From Paralvinella palmiformis (taxonomy: Eukaryota; Annelida; Polychaeta; Terebellida; Alvinellidae), in contig JAODUP010000912.1 in assembly GCA_025642065.1 (NCBI GenBank), forward strand, positions 187,389-251,388: a stretch of DNA of 64,000 nt, read 5' to 3'. Every line of letters begins with the position of its first letter. Within the stretch, counting starts at the first letter, position 1. The translations under genes and the position numbers were made by a program. The notes beneath the pieces are model-generated. The model was not told the origin of the DNA and did not search any database. It saw only the letters and a program-made list of their open reading frames with translations. Positions 46,386 through 57,829 of the stretch are shown here, one piece after another.

Positions 46386-48440
46386 GACGTGGTCTTATTG
46401 GCCAAAAGCAATAGGTTGCCACCAATCAAAGAACAATTTCAGATAGTAGGATTGTGGTGGGTTGCTTCGCGTATTGTGTGTGTGTGTGTGTTCCGCGATT
46501 TTATCTCCCATGCAGTAAACCGGTCTCCAGTAACACCTATCTTAATGGACCACAAGAAGTGAAAGGCCACTAAATGTGCTGCAACAAGTCTTCCATTCTC
46601 CCGATAAGTACACATTATATGACCAGAACCTGCCTTAAAAGACTGTCCGTGTTTTAAGCGCGCCTTTCTTCAGACTGCATCTACTATATACCATTCCTAC
46701 ACTTCAGACAGGTGGATGACCCAAAGACTTCATTTGGCCTATAAATTAAGGAGGTGTTAAGAGGCTCTGTAAACATCATTTTTGTGTGAGCATCGGGTTT
46801 GCTAATAAAACGAATGTTACATATTAGATTGGCGTTCTTACCTGCAGTAATAGGGGTTGGCTGGTTGGTTGGTTGGAACAACAGCCCCCCCCCCTCACAA
46901 ATGTTTGTCATAACACCATAAAATAAATAAATGTAATTCATATCTGTGAATGGTAGAAAGGATTATTATTGGAAAATAAATGTCTCTTAGTACACGTTTA
47001 TTATTGTTGTTATTGTTATTATTAATATATGTTATATCATATTTACTTGTATTGATTGTTATCGATGATAATTGTGTACACCCTTTTATCAGATTCCTGA
47101 GCATGCTTTTCCTCGGGGGGGGGGGGGGTTGCGATCTTAATTTTTATTGTTCGACTTACTGATAGGATTATTAATGGGTACAAGATACGTTTTTTTTTTA
47201 TTTGTTCGTTTATCACTCAACAAACCTCTAGTAGGTGTTAATGGGAGAATTAATTATGTTATTAACCTGGTGAAATACGAGTACTAACTGCCACCTGAGT
47301 AGTCTGAATAATTGCAGGATCTCGGTCGGCGGCGTGAAGAAGATGTAATAAAATGTAAATTAATTATAAACGTTCGTAGAGTACGAGAATGCGACTGTCT
47401 GGTGCTGGTTTTTAAATAGAATACTAATCTTTAAAGCCAACTGCGTTTTGGCATCGATTTGTTGGGCACAGGTGGCCGAATGATGAGACATTCGATTCCC
47501 CGGTGGTTGACCAGATGGTGCAGTTCCCTGTGCCAGTAGCTTTTCGCGCGGTTCTCGTACAAGTGCTTTCACAATTTATCTGTAAAATAATCTTTGAGTG
47601 GTGTTTCATTCGGTATTCTCATTTACTTTGGAAATTGGCACATGCAAACTGTGGTGTCAAAATAGTTTATGATATGTATGTAGCAAGTCACCATTGAACC
47701 ACACGCACGTGTTGTTTGTTGCGAGCTGTGGTATCAAATGGTATGTTTTTACGTGCTTCCGCTTTTTGTACGTAGCCTGCATGTAGCCGCTTTCCTGTGG
47801 GCGTGACATATTTGTCGCGTACGAAAAGCGAATTAGCTGGTTCCCACAGGCTGATGAGTAGACCAGACACATGCTTAGGTATACGCACACATCTATCAAT
47901 ATGTGGAGGTATGGAACATTTTATTTTTAGATTAATGTATATATAGATTTGTATTTAGATTTATGGAGGTACGTCTCGAAGGATGTTTAGATATGTTGAT
48001 GCTCTGTGCCTGTTGCCTCTTTATATGTACCCTAAAAAACACACACACACACAGGGAGAGAGAGAGAGAGACACACAGACAGACAGAGAAAGAGATTGTC
48101 CTTTGTATATAAAATCTTGTGTCATCTGATAGGAGATAATCCCTCTTCATGGAAGCCGTGCTGATATAAGCTTGCGTGCTAACTCTTCCAAAGCCGTGTT
48201 GATATAAGCTTCAGCCTACCCTATCAGTACACACACGCTACAGTAGGCTGGATTAGAGATTTTGTTATTAGTATCGGAACCGAACAAACAGTGTTGCCCC
48301 CTGGACACGATTTAAAAGCCCAATACAAACATTAATATGTATAGATTGCACAACAAACGCTGATATCTTGCCTCTATATAAAATATTATATATTGTTATA
48401 TGTTGTAACATAACAGCGTCTAACAACAGACACAATCTAG
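46386..48440. other. 3' flank of GINS4 and intergenic DNA
   Basis: Holds GINS4 3' UTR (end uncertain), a TTAATGGACCAC-type dispersed repeat at about 46515-46660, G and C runs, and CA/GA tracts at 48037-48092. No gene recognised. Confidence 0.45.
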
Positions 48441-48610
48441 GGCGCTTCCGTGGTCTAGTTGGTAGCGCGTTGGACCACAGATCAGTACCACCCGATTTCG
48501 AATCTCAGCGTGGGCATATCTGAAGGGTGTTTCATCTTTGATTTCGCTTTATGCCATTTAGCATACTGTGTGCACAAAAGTGGCCGTAAAACATCAATCA
48601 TCATCATCGA
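48441..48610 (+). repeat. SINE-A, full length with internal deletion
   Basis: Head 'gcgcttccgtggtctagttg', B box 'tttcgaatctcagcgtggg', body missing the 'cctttggaggtcgctcgg' segment, and an (ATC)n tail. Confidence 0.85.
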
Positions 48611-48804
48611 GTATACGGAGCCGTCATATCCCCAATATGACCCCGAACTGTTCTATTTTCTGGGGTCATTTTTTGTGTCATGAGGCCTGGTGTTCATTGT
48701 TCCTTATTTAAAAAAGAATCCATAAATGTAAATATACCCTTTTGCTGAGCATATATTCGTTGGTAGCTTTTCAGGATTTGGACTTAGATTGGCCATCCTA
48801 ATCA

Positions 48805-48985
48805 ATGAGGTGGCTCCGATATGGTCGTGTCCATTGCTATGGCAGAGCGCGAGGGCGCTCCGCTACAAATCACAAGGTTGTGAGTTCGGATCCGACTTAT
48901 ACCTGTTTTTGTGGGATGTGTCACTTCTCGGCCATATTTCACAGGTATGTCCAGTGCCTAGGCTAAGCCAACCAACCGTTGTTAT
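48805..48985 (+). repeat. SINE-D copy
   Basis: 'gcagagcgcgagggcgctcc', B-box region 'ggttgtgagttcggatccga', 'gttttttgtgggatgtg'-like body, 'cttctcggccatatttcaca' and 'cagtgcctaggctaagccaa'. Confidence 0.65.
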
Positions 48986-49359
48986 GGCTATGAAAATTGT
49001 ACTGGGGGGGGGGGGGATTATTTAAGCTGTGTTTAAGTACGATCTTCTACCTGAATTGCTCACGAGCTTACTTTCCCCGGAGTAGACCCAACCTATCTGG
49101 TCCTGCCTTTAATTCAGCCCGGCTTAGTATGTAGAAAAGAAATCCCGGGAAGGGAAGCTTCCCTGCGGTACACCACACCACTGATGGTCCATTGAGTATC
49201 CCCGACACCTGTATGGCACAGGCCGACGATGTTCGATGTCATCCGCGAGATACGAGGCGGAGAAGGTGACTTCCGTTTCCAACCGGAGTCTCTCTCCTAC
49301 CGTAAAGTGCGATGATCGACTCGGTATCTTAGCACAATGACCACTTGTGGGTTGGGAGG
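48986..49359. other. Intergenic, nothing recognised
   Basis: G run at 49003-49016; otherwise unique-looking. Confidence 0.45.
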
Positions 49360-49361
49360 CA

Positions 49362-49525
49362 TTCGGACAGCTCATTGGTTAGAACACGGCCCTGCAAATC
49401 TAGAGGTTGTGCGTTCGAATCCGTCTCGTGCCTCTGGGCATATATTTCGCCAGGGAGTCGTCCCATGGCCAAATGGTCCAGACGTGACGGACCCCGAGAC
49501 TAAACAATTCTTGTGGGTTCTCGGT
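49362..49525 (+). repeat. SINE-D-like copy
   Basis: 'cggacagctcattggttaga' A-box-like, 'aggttgtgcgttcgaatccg' B box, 'ggagtcgtcccatggccaaa' body motif and 'gaccccgagactaaacaatt'. Confidence 0.6.
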
Positions 49526-49942
49526 TATGTATTAGTCCACTGTGTCCTTGGGAATGTATTAAGAGGCGAGGAAAAACAATCAACGCTGATTCTTTCGAAA
49601 AATCAGACCAGAATCGATTCCATTTTCGGAAATCGATTGGAAAACGTCTCTAAATATCGTTTTCTATTAGTATTGATATAAAACTCAGAAATTCCTTGCG
49701 ACTTTACCATTTCCATACACGCCTCTGAACTACAGCTGATCGTAATAATGAGATCATACGAGGTCAATAAACTGGAGGTCAATACCTTTGACCGACATTT
49801 GTTTCGGTCGCTTTGTATTAGCTTGCGGCATCCTGAAAGATATTTGCGTCACTCGGCAGAAAGAGGCGAGGGTCCAAATGTTGTTCAACCAAACCCGGCG
49901 TCTGTCCTAAACCTTACGACCCACTGAAACAGCCATGGAGCA

Positions 49943-50120
49943 TCTCCATGGGCTAACAGGTAGCGCGGTTGGCCACAGATCAATAGTACCTGGGTTCAGA
50001 CCCCATCCGGGCTATGTCAGAAGGGTGTTTCATCTTGCACTTCGCCTCATTCATTCCTTTAGTAGGTCGCCTGGTCTATTTAGCTTACCATATGTACAAA
50101 AGGTGCCGCGGAACAGCAAC
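49943..50120 (+). repeat. SINE-B, full length
   Basis: 'tccatgggctaacaggtagc', 'gcggttggccacagatcaat', B-box region 'gggttcagaccccatccggg', body to 'gccgcggaacagcaac'. Confidence 0.8.
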
Positions 50121-50308
50121 GTAGATGCAGTTTGTATACCAGCAACTACGAATAGGATCACCTTTGTTGACCAGATCTCAAACGTTGTAGGTGGCAAATT
50201 CCTCCCTTTCCCCCGTATCATTCTAATAACAAGGAATTTACTGTCTTTGATTGTGTCACGTCGTAGTAAGTTTGTGTTTAAACGGGTCACTTTTGCGGTG
50301 ACTGCCAC

Positions 50309-50725
50309 GTGGCTGATAAATTATGCAACAGACTGTTCACGCATGCTCAGTACTGTTACACACAGACACACACACAGGGAATGGTACCGCAAACAAAGCC
50401 GAGTCAAATGATACCAAAACACCAAGTCATGTTGATGACTTCCATACACAACTGTGCCGGGCGGAAATTGCCGAACAGACTTGAATATTCACAAGGATGC
50501 CTTATATGGCTCCCGATTACCTCCAAAGGCTTGAATGGCCACGCATGCACAATTAAAATATCTTCGTGTTATAATGTCATTGGTGTTCTTGGTGATGTAA
50601 CAGTTTTGATCAACCAAGAATTTCGCATGACTGGAATTAGTCTTGCCTACAGTGTTAATGAGGAATTGTATATTTCATGTTATGATGAAAAATGGACAAC
50701 CACAAATTTCCCGCTCTCTATCTAG
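50309..50725 (+). other. Unrecognised open frame of 138 codons
   Basis: The portion from about 50390 reads QMIPKHQVMLMTSIHNCAGR, ISSCYNVIGVLGDVTVLINQ and EFRMTGISLAYSVNEELYIS, with a protein-like composition and no simple repeats. An overlapping frame continues to 50877. I do not recognise the product; a relic of a mobile element or an exon fragment is possible. Confidence 0.25.
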
Positions 50726-51255
50726 TCGCGAGGAAGCATTTCTATTGTGACGACAAGCTCGTCAAAATCGTGACTATCAGAGAAATTGGCATTCTAGAGG
50801 AATTCATGTACAATGTATGCACAAATTTCGTTCTCAGAAGAATGCAAGTAAATCCTGAAAAATCGATAGCGTATTGATCCAGATACGTACATTTAGTTTC
50901 TCGTAGAGTATCAGAAGAGTTAATGCGTCTTACAACTGTGACTTAATTGCGGGTTGCGTGATATATTTACCAGAAAAACACCGAGGGCGACCATTTTTAT
51001 TTAAGTTCGCGACACGAAGTTATCAGCGTTAAGATCCCTTGCTATATGTTAATAAACGGTGGATTCCGGATCATGTTTGCGTCTTGATTGTGGCTTATGT
51101 TATCTTTAAAGGTATACAAATGGACTGATATGTATTGTTAATAGCATGATTAATATGTCATATATGTAGAGAGTTGTTATTATTGTTGTTGTTCGTGTCG
51201 GCAAACAGGGCGTACCTTTCTGAATAACGCGATTCTTTCAATTCGATGTGGTATG

Positions 51256-51256
<1 letters not shown>

Positions 51257-51287
<31 letters not shown>
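51257..51287. repeat. (CA)n microsatellite
   Basis: Uninterrupted CA run of about 30 bp. Confidence 0.95.
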
Positions 51288-51290
<3 letters not shown>

Positions 51291-51343
51291 TGAATAACTC
51301 TGAACTTCGTATCTGAACTTCGTATTAATGCTCCAGCGTCATC

Positions 51344-51546
51344 CGGCGCCTCCGTGGTCTAGTGGTAGTGTGTTGGACCAGGGATCACTACCACCCGTGT
51401 TCGAATCTCGGCGTGGGCATATCTGAAGATTGTTTCGTCTTTGACTTTGCTTCATTGTCTTTGGAGGTCGCTCGGCCCATTTAGCCTACCTTGTGCACGA
51501 AAGTGGCCGTAAAACATCAGTCAATCAATCAATCAATCAATCAATC
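51344..51546 (+). repeat. SINE-A, full length, with (AATC)n tail
   Basis: Head 'gcgcctccgtggtctagtgg', B box, complete body, and a tail of 'tcaatcaatcaatcaatcaa'. It is among the best-kept copies. Confidence 0.9.
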
Positions 51547-51625
51547 CAGCGTCATTCGTAACGCTAAAACGGATGCGACCTGGATATCGGTATAAATAGG
51601 AGCAGCGGCTAACTCGTTCATTGCG

Positions 51626-51808
51626 AGCTCCGGTGGCCTAGCGGTTAAACACCTGGCACTTGGTGCCAACGGTCACAGGTTCGAACCCCGTAAGAGGTCG
51701 AAACTTTTCCAGGGATTAATTTCTCTGCTCACAACATCGTGGATGGATGACCACGTTAAATGGCGCTGCCGTCTCCACTGAATTATTTAAAATAAAGGGG
51801 GACCTGTG
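51626..51808 (+). repeat. SINE-G, 3' truncated
   Basis: Head 'gagctccggtggcctagcgg', B box 'caggttcgaaccccgtaaga', body to 'aaataaagggggac', where the match to the two full copies ends. Confidence 0.85.
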
Positions 51809-52154
51809 CAGAACGATGGACGTGGGAGAGCAAATTTCGTTTATGAGACTCAGAGGCTCAGAAATTTCCCCCAAATTTATTGTCTCGCGCCAATAGTTGA
51901 CGACACGCAACAGTATGAAAGGCTTATGAATCAAAACAAGTGCCAGTTTACTTACCTAAATGATTGTACCTCATATTAATACATCCATAATTAATATTGA
52001 AATATAAATGATATCAGCTGGTCGTGTTTAAGAATCATTCTTGTTAGAATTAATGTACAATTGAAGATTGTGATGGGACAGGTCTACCCTCAACCAGCCA
52101 GGTGAATCTGCTACAACCTCTACGATTAGCTTCTCTGATTATATCATGAATGAG

Positions 52155-52185
<31 letters not shown>

Positions 52186-52685
52186 GGACTGATATCTTAT
52201 AATCGGCTATGTTCAGATCATCTTCGCCTTAATCACAGGAATAAAGCACGCCAGATGTTATTTACTTGTATGAACGTTGCTGGCCTTGTGTTATTTCTAT
52301 AATGCAACTGTTAGTGGTTACCAATTCTGTTCTCGTCTAATCCGATTTGGGTGGCATTTAGAATATCAGCCGATGTCGTAGACTGTTCCGATGCCGCCAT
52401 CTCCTGGTCAGCGCCATCTGCCTTCGCCTGATGTAATCGATTTTATAGAAGAATTTCACTATTAAGACCACACTCTTGCGGCGGAGACTTGGTTGTGAAC
52501 AACGGAATTTAGATTTCAGTATGAAGAATAAAACCGCATTGACCATTGCAGTTAGGATTAAATGAACAATTAAACAGGAAACAATCGTCTAAAGACATGT
52601 CACGTTGGCATCAGATGTCATTTATTATTAAAAACAAATTGTACTTTTCTTAATATCCACTTATTTAAATTAGTATGTTCATAAT
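51809..52685. other. Intergenic, nothing recognised
   Basis: An AT run at 52158-52185; otherwise unique-looking. Confidence 0.45.
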
Positions 52686-52755
<70 letters not shown>

Positions 52756-52756
52756 C
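52686..52756. repeat. (CA)n/(AT)n compound microsatellite
   Basis: Two CA-then-AT modules in series. Confidence 0.95.
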
Positions 52757-52794
52757 ACCAGAGTTTATTTGTGTTATAAAATGTGTTCGTATTG

Positions 52795-52892
52795 TGAGAG
52801 GCAAACTATGTTTTAATTCCGTTTCCAGTGTAAAGCGCCTTAAAACAGGTTGAATAAGGCGCCATATAAAATATTTGTATCGTTATTATTTA
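52795..52892 (+). repeat. Retroposon 3'-end-like fragment
   Basis: 'gtaaagcgccttaaaacagg' and 'aataaggcgccatataaaat' form a small hairpin (gcgcctt/aaggcgc) before a TTATT-rich end, as in some LINE/SINE tails. Confidence 0.35.
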
Positions 52893-53404
52893 ATACAGAG
52901 AACAGTTTCATCAATAGGTAGTTATACAAACAAATTTCTCCGCCATGCCTTTGTTTCAGGCAGCCACCACAACACCATCAGCGGGATAATAATATATTAC
53001 GGGCGTTTAAGGATTATGAAGCCTTCTAAATGTACAGAGCTGCTTAATCCGACTATCTAACAGGAATGGCCCGGTTGGCAGTGCTACACTGTATACAATT
53101 AGCGTGCAATTTAAAGGTCCGGTTTGTTTACGACCGTCTAGCAACTCTCTGTCCGCCATCTTTAGTAACCGTTCCAGTTAGCTGCGGGTGCAGTGGCCTT
53201 CTTAAATGCGTTGGTAGAGACTTATCCAGCTTTTGTTGGCGTTTGAGGTTTAGCCTCATCGCCATTCAGCCTCCTCATTTGTGACCGAGGCTAGATTTCC
53301 TGACAGAAACGAAAAGGCCAACTTTTAGTAAAGGAGTGTTTCGTGTACATGTATTATATACTGTCGTGGACATTAAGTTGTTGTTGGATTGAGCTGTTTA
53401 GCCT
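52893..53404. other. Intergenic, nothing recognised
   Basis: Unique-looking, moderately CpG-containing around 53110-53260. Confidence 0.4.
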
Positions 53405-53530
53405 CGAAGCTGGTCACATATGGGACATATGGCGGAGACGCCACTGCATTAGAAACGAATCCCACAAACCCAGATATGACCCGGATTCGAACCCAGAACC
53501 TGGAGGTTTCCAGCCTCCGTGGGCGTTGAA
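53405..53530 (-). repeat. SINE-D-like copy
   Basis: Complement: 'aacgcccacggaggctggaa', B box 'tctgggttcgaatccgggtc', 'atatctgggtttgtgggatt', then 'cgccatatgtcccatatgtg'. Confidence 0.6.
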
Positions 53531-53699
53531 TATATTGCGGTGAATCGCGTGCGTTCCTTAATAAAGACATTGTGTGCCCGGATATTGGGATCATCTCACT
53601 GTTGCAGACAAACGGCCCCTATACAGGACTCTAGATAGAGATATCCGTATGCTACTGACCTAGAGATTGGGGACTGCTAGGACACCGAATTACCTGATT

Positions 53700-53865
53700 T
53701 ATTCTGATCTGCTGTTAGCCACCTTCCATTCAGATCGCCGGGTTCGATTTCCAGCGATAGCTGTCTCTACGAGATTACTCTTTTGATCATGTCTCTCTCT
53801 CTTAGACAATAGCTCCTCGGCTAAATGTGCTAGGTTTGAGCGGCCCCTAGGCTAAACATACCACT
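53700..53865 (+). repeat. SINE-D-like copy
   Basis: B box 'cgccgggttcgatttccagc', 'caatagctcctcggctaaat' and 'gagcggcccctaggctaaac' body motifs; it runs straight into a (CACT)n tail. Confidence 0.6.
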
Positions 53866-53923
53866 CACTCACTCACTAACTCAGTCAGTCAGTCAGTCAC
53901 TCACTCACTCACTCACTCACTCA
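53861..53923. repeat. (CACT)n/(CAGT)n microsatellite
   Basis: Tetranucleotide run starting exactly where the SINE-D body ends. Confidence 0.95.
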
Positions 53924-54885
53924 CACTATAAGATTGAATAAATAAAAAATATCCTCTGCCATATCAGGGCAGCCAAATAAACGGCTGTCTATTGCAGCCT
54001 GATTAGACAAGTGACCTGATCAAACAAGTTCCGAGCCACCTTCTGGTTACCACTGACAAAAGCGAATGGTTGACTTTACATGGTCGGAATAGAGGTGGCA
54101 GGTATCTTATAATTAAATATTTCCTATACAGATCACAGAGTACAGGTAGTAATAAATATATTGTGGTGGATTATTGTTGATTATGTGTTTTTTTAGTTGG
54201 CAGCCAGACACGGTATATGCCCGAAGTAGTTGAAATTAGTACCGTATTGTACAGGTATATATATTTGAGCTGAATTTTGACAATGTTAATTATTATTATT
54301 GAGTTACTAATTATTCCCAGTAGTAGTAATAGTAGTAAATATTAGAATTATTAAGTTCGTAATTATTACTATGTTAATAATAATTGTAATATTTTACCTC
54401 TATAATAAAGCTATTATTGGCTATATTATGTTACACATGTGATGTCGTAACCGCCGAATAGCGGACTCATTAGCGCTACATTGTCTCAGTACAGAGGACA
54501 GTAATCTGTGGTAAATAGAACGAACGGCCTCATTATCTGCGCTATAAATAACGTGTTGTCGTAAATTATTGTCAGCCAACCGTTGGCTGACAAGTGATGA
54601 CAACCGGAAGTAATACCTATTGGTGTCATATTTATTATCCGAATAATGTATGTTGGCGTAATATTGGTTGTTATTTAAAACTGGCATCTATTCACCAATA
54701 AGAAAGGGTCTTTTACGTCGGCGAGCTGACATCGTGGCCGTCGTGGTCTCGTTGTGTGAAATAGTAATTTTTTCGAGCATGGAGGGTGTATCTAAATTGA
54801 GTAGGCGAGATGGACACGAAGCAAATGATCCATTATTCACAACAACAAAATAACAGCATTGAACGTAACAGCACTAGATTTAAAC
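53924..54885. other. Intergenic, nothing recognised
   Basis: Very AT-rich at 54270-54420 with TTA/TAG trinucleotides. Confidence 0.45.
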
Positions 54886-55079
54886 TGAATGATGATGGTG
54901 ATTGGTGTTTTACGGGCATTTTTGTGCACACGGTAGACTAAATGGGTCGAGCGGCCTCCAAAGCTAACGAAGCGAAGTCAGAGATGAAACACCATTCAGA
55001 TATGCCCACGCCGAGATTCGAACTCGGGTGGTAGTGATCTGCAATCCAACGCGCCACCAGTTAAGCCACGGAGGCGCCC
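54886..55079 (-). repeat. SINE-A, full length
   Basis: Tail 'gatgatggtgattggtgttt' at left, body, B box ('cgccgagattcgaactcggg' on +) and complete head ending 'taagccacggaggcgcc'. Confidence 0.9.
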
Positions 55080-55104
55080 CTTTTCTAGTCGTCATTCCCT
55101 TTAG

Positions 55105-55143
<39 letters not shown>

Positions 55144-55146
55144 TGT
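55105..55146. repeat. (TG)n(AT)n microsatellite
   Basis: Short GT then AT run. Confidence 0.9.
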
Positions 55147-55231
55147 ACTCGTCCTTTGGATAAATCGAACCGGACGACCTCACAGGACCCCGCACTTGTT
55201 AATGCTTCCGCTGAGGTCCATACTAGACCCA

Positions 55232-55250
55232 GTTGTGTGTGTGTGTGTGT

Positions 55251-55282
<32 letters not shown>

Positions 55283-55286
55283 ATGC
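55232..55286. repeat. (TG)n microsatellite
   Basis: TG run of about 50 bp with one TATG interruption. Confidence 0.95.
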
Positions 55287-55330
55287 AGCCATATTTCCGC
55301 ATAACATATACATAAATACCTGAATAGGAG

Positions 55331-55331
<1 letters not shown>

Positions 55332-55364
<33 letters not shown>

Positions 55365-55722
55365 AGAGTTATAGACACATCTAGAGTTATAGACACACCT
55401 AGAGTTATAGACATACCTAGAATTATAAACATACCTAGAGTCATAGAGACACCTAGAGTTATAGGTACATCTAGAGTTAGAGACACACCTATAGTTATAG
55501 ACATACCCATAATTAAAGACATACCTAGAGTTATAGAAACATCCAGTTATGTACACACTCAGAGTTATAGACATACCTAGAGTTATGGATATACTTAGAA
55601 TTATAAACATACCTAGAGTCCTAGACACCTAGAATTATAGACACATCTAGAGTTATAGACATACCTAGAGTTATAAACACACTTAGAATTATAGACACAC
55701 GTAGAGTTATAGAGAACAGGTA
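55332..55722. repeat. (AT)n followed by an 18-bp minisatellite
   Basis: An AT run (55332-55361) leads into about 19 units of 'ctagagttatagacacac' with point variants. The 18-bp period keeps the reverse strand open, giving a frame of repeated YNSRYV-like hexapeptides (55101-55628) that is probably not a protein. Confidence 0.9.
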
Positions 55723-56293
55723 GAAATAAACGGGTTATCAGTTAGTTTAACCTCGGTAATGGTCTCGACTGAGATACAGTGGGCTAGAGACAACTGACTG
55801 GTGACATATGATGATGAGGCCGACGTCTTTTATCACTGAATGAAACATCCGGGAGAAACGGGCCACGGCAAGTAGAAGGTCGCATCTACCAATCGTACAG
55901 ACGACGCTCGGTTTCAAGGGGTCTGCAAGTAGATTCAGTGTGTCAGTGACCTTCACACCGCAGATAGGTCACGAACCCATCACGTGGGTCGCAACGTGCT
56001 CGTAACGTGAAATAGACATTGTTCTAAATAAATTTTGTGGGTGTGTGTCTGTTTGTGTGTTAGAAACAAAATGGCGAAAAAGACTATACGCCAAATGGGT
56101 GTAAGGACACTCTAAATGTAACGTAGTACAATTCACCAACGATGCACAATCATCGCAATTATTAATAGAGTAGAAACATTTCAAACAATAATGTTACAGA
56201 TTCTCAACGATTCGAGGTATAAATCCATTTGTTATAATTCGACGAGACCAGACTGGTTTCAGTTGGTCTAGTATATTCTTCATGTTCTAGAAT

Positions 56294-56326
<33 letters not shown>

Positions 56327-56926
56327 GCGCGCGCACGCACACACGCACACAATTTGTCCACCCATATCATTCAGTACACTATAATATATAGTCTTGCCGC
56401 TCATAAACATGTTTTGTGTTCGCTGCCGCGGCGCATGGTTCGGATTTCGCCGACAGAAAACAAACACCGCTTATAAATTTTAACAACGGCCATAGTAAGT
56501 AAACCAGAACGACAACACTAACAAACCAACAAATAAACAAAAAAATACCATCGGGTCTGTTTAAAATTAGCTTCAATGGGGGGGGGGGTCTTTATACCCT
56601 TGCTCACCCCTCTTAACCAGAACAACATAACTCATTCAGCGATGGCAGGGATGCCCTTTTTTTCCTCCACTCGAACAGCCAACCATCATCAAGGAATGCC
56701 ACCCCTCTCCAGGCCGGCTTTGAAATGTCACGGTGACCCAACGGTCCGCCGCTTAAAACATGGATGACACTGGGTGCCGCGACTAGGGATAGAGTTTGGC
56801 GGAGTCGTGATACGCCAGTATAGTGGCGGCGGATGCCGGATCGATACCACAGTGTTATTCTGTGTACTATGAGTTGTGGCTACTATCCACATACACAGAC
56901 ACACGCGCATCTCATTGATCCCAAAC

Positions 56927-56962
<36 letters not shown>

Positions 56963-57584
56963 GCTGCTGTTGAACTGGGGTTACCAATTTCTCTCGCCAT
57001 TTCCCGTAACGCGGCCTAATTAGGAATATGTGGCTTTAACTGGCGAAATCCGTCGGGGATACACCTGCATTCCTCTGTACGTTAATCATTGGTACTGGGA
57101 AGGGCTATGATGGGGGGGGGGATAATGTGTGCCTCTGAATGAATATCCAATTATACTCATTAACACATAAATGTTTTAAGTACTAATATTATTATACATT
57201 TAATAAACTAGATTTACTGGACTAGTAGAGGTCTTTCAGAAGTGCTGGACAGTGAAATTGCATTATATATATATATATATATATATAATATGAAGTAAAC
57301 ACACACACGTAATAATGACACACTGGATATATCTACCTATAAGTGTGGTGTTTATTTAATTAAACTATAAACTAAATTAATTAACCTGTGGAGTAGTATT
57401 TGCGATATATTTCTCACCAGATTTATGTACACTGGCTGAAGACTGTCCCCCCGGGGGGGGGGGGGTAGATGTATTATTTACCTGTTTTTAAATATTATAG
57501 TTATTCACCGGGAACTGTGAGTGAATTACGTAGCCTTGTTTTTCGAACAATTCTATGCCAACAATAAGGATTTATTTTATGATG

Positions 57585-57616
<32 letters not shown>

Positions 57617-57829
57617 GCCAAAATGAGCGAGTAACCGTAAATCACAACAACCAGACAGCTAGCTATAGCTGGCTAAGTCTAGTTCAAGTCGGCATCTTTG
57701 AACGGCAAAACCCAGTTTACAAGCTGAGCTAGCCTTTAGTCGACGATAAGATATCGAGTTCTTCTCGGTAAACAACGGACCATGAATGAAAGATATGCCC
57801 AGCCGACCAGACTGCACGTGTCTCGCCAT
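55723..57829. other. Intergenic, simple repeats only
   Basis: (CA)n(CG)n at 56298-56350, (TG)n at 56931-56962, AT runs at 57266-57287 and 57585-57612, G runs at 56577-56588, 57112-57121 and 57454-57467. 56796-56856 has a weak tRNA-like look. No gene recognised. Confidence 0.5.

Noticed and set aside
55101..55628. 175-codon minus-strand repeat protein
   Set aside because: Arises from the 18-bp minisatellite and flanking AT/TG runs; there is no start context or unique region.
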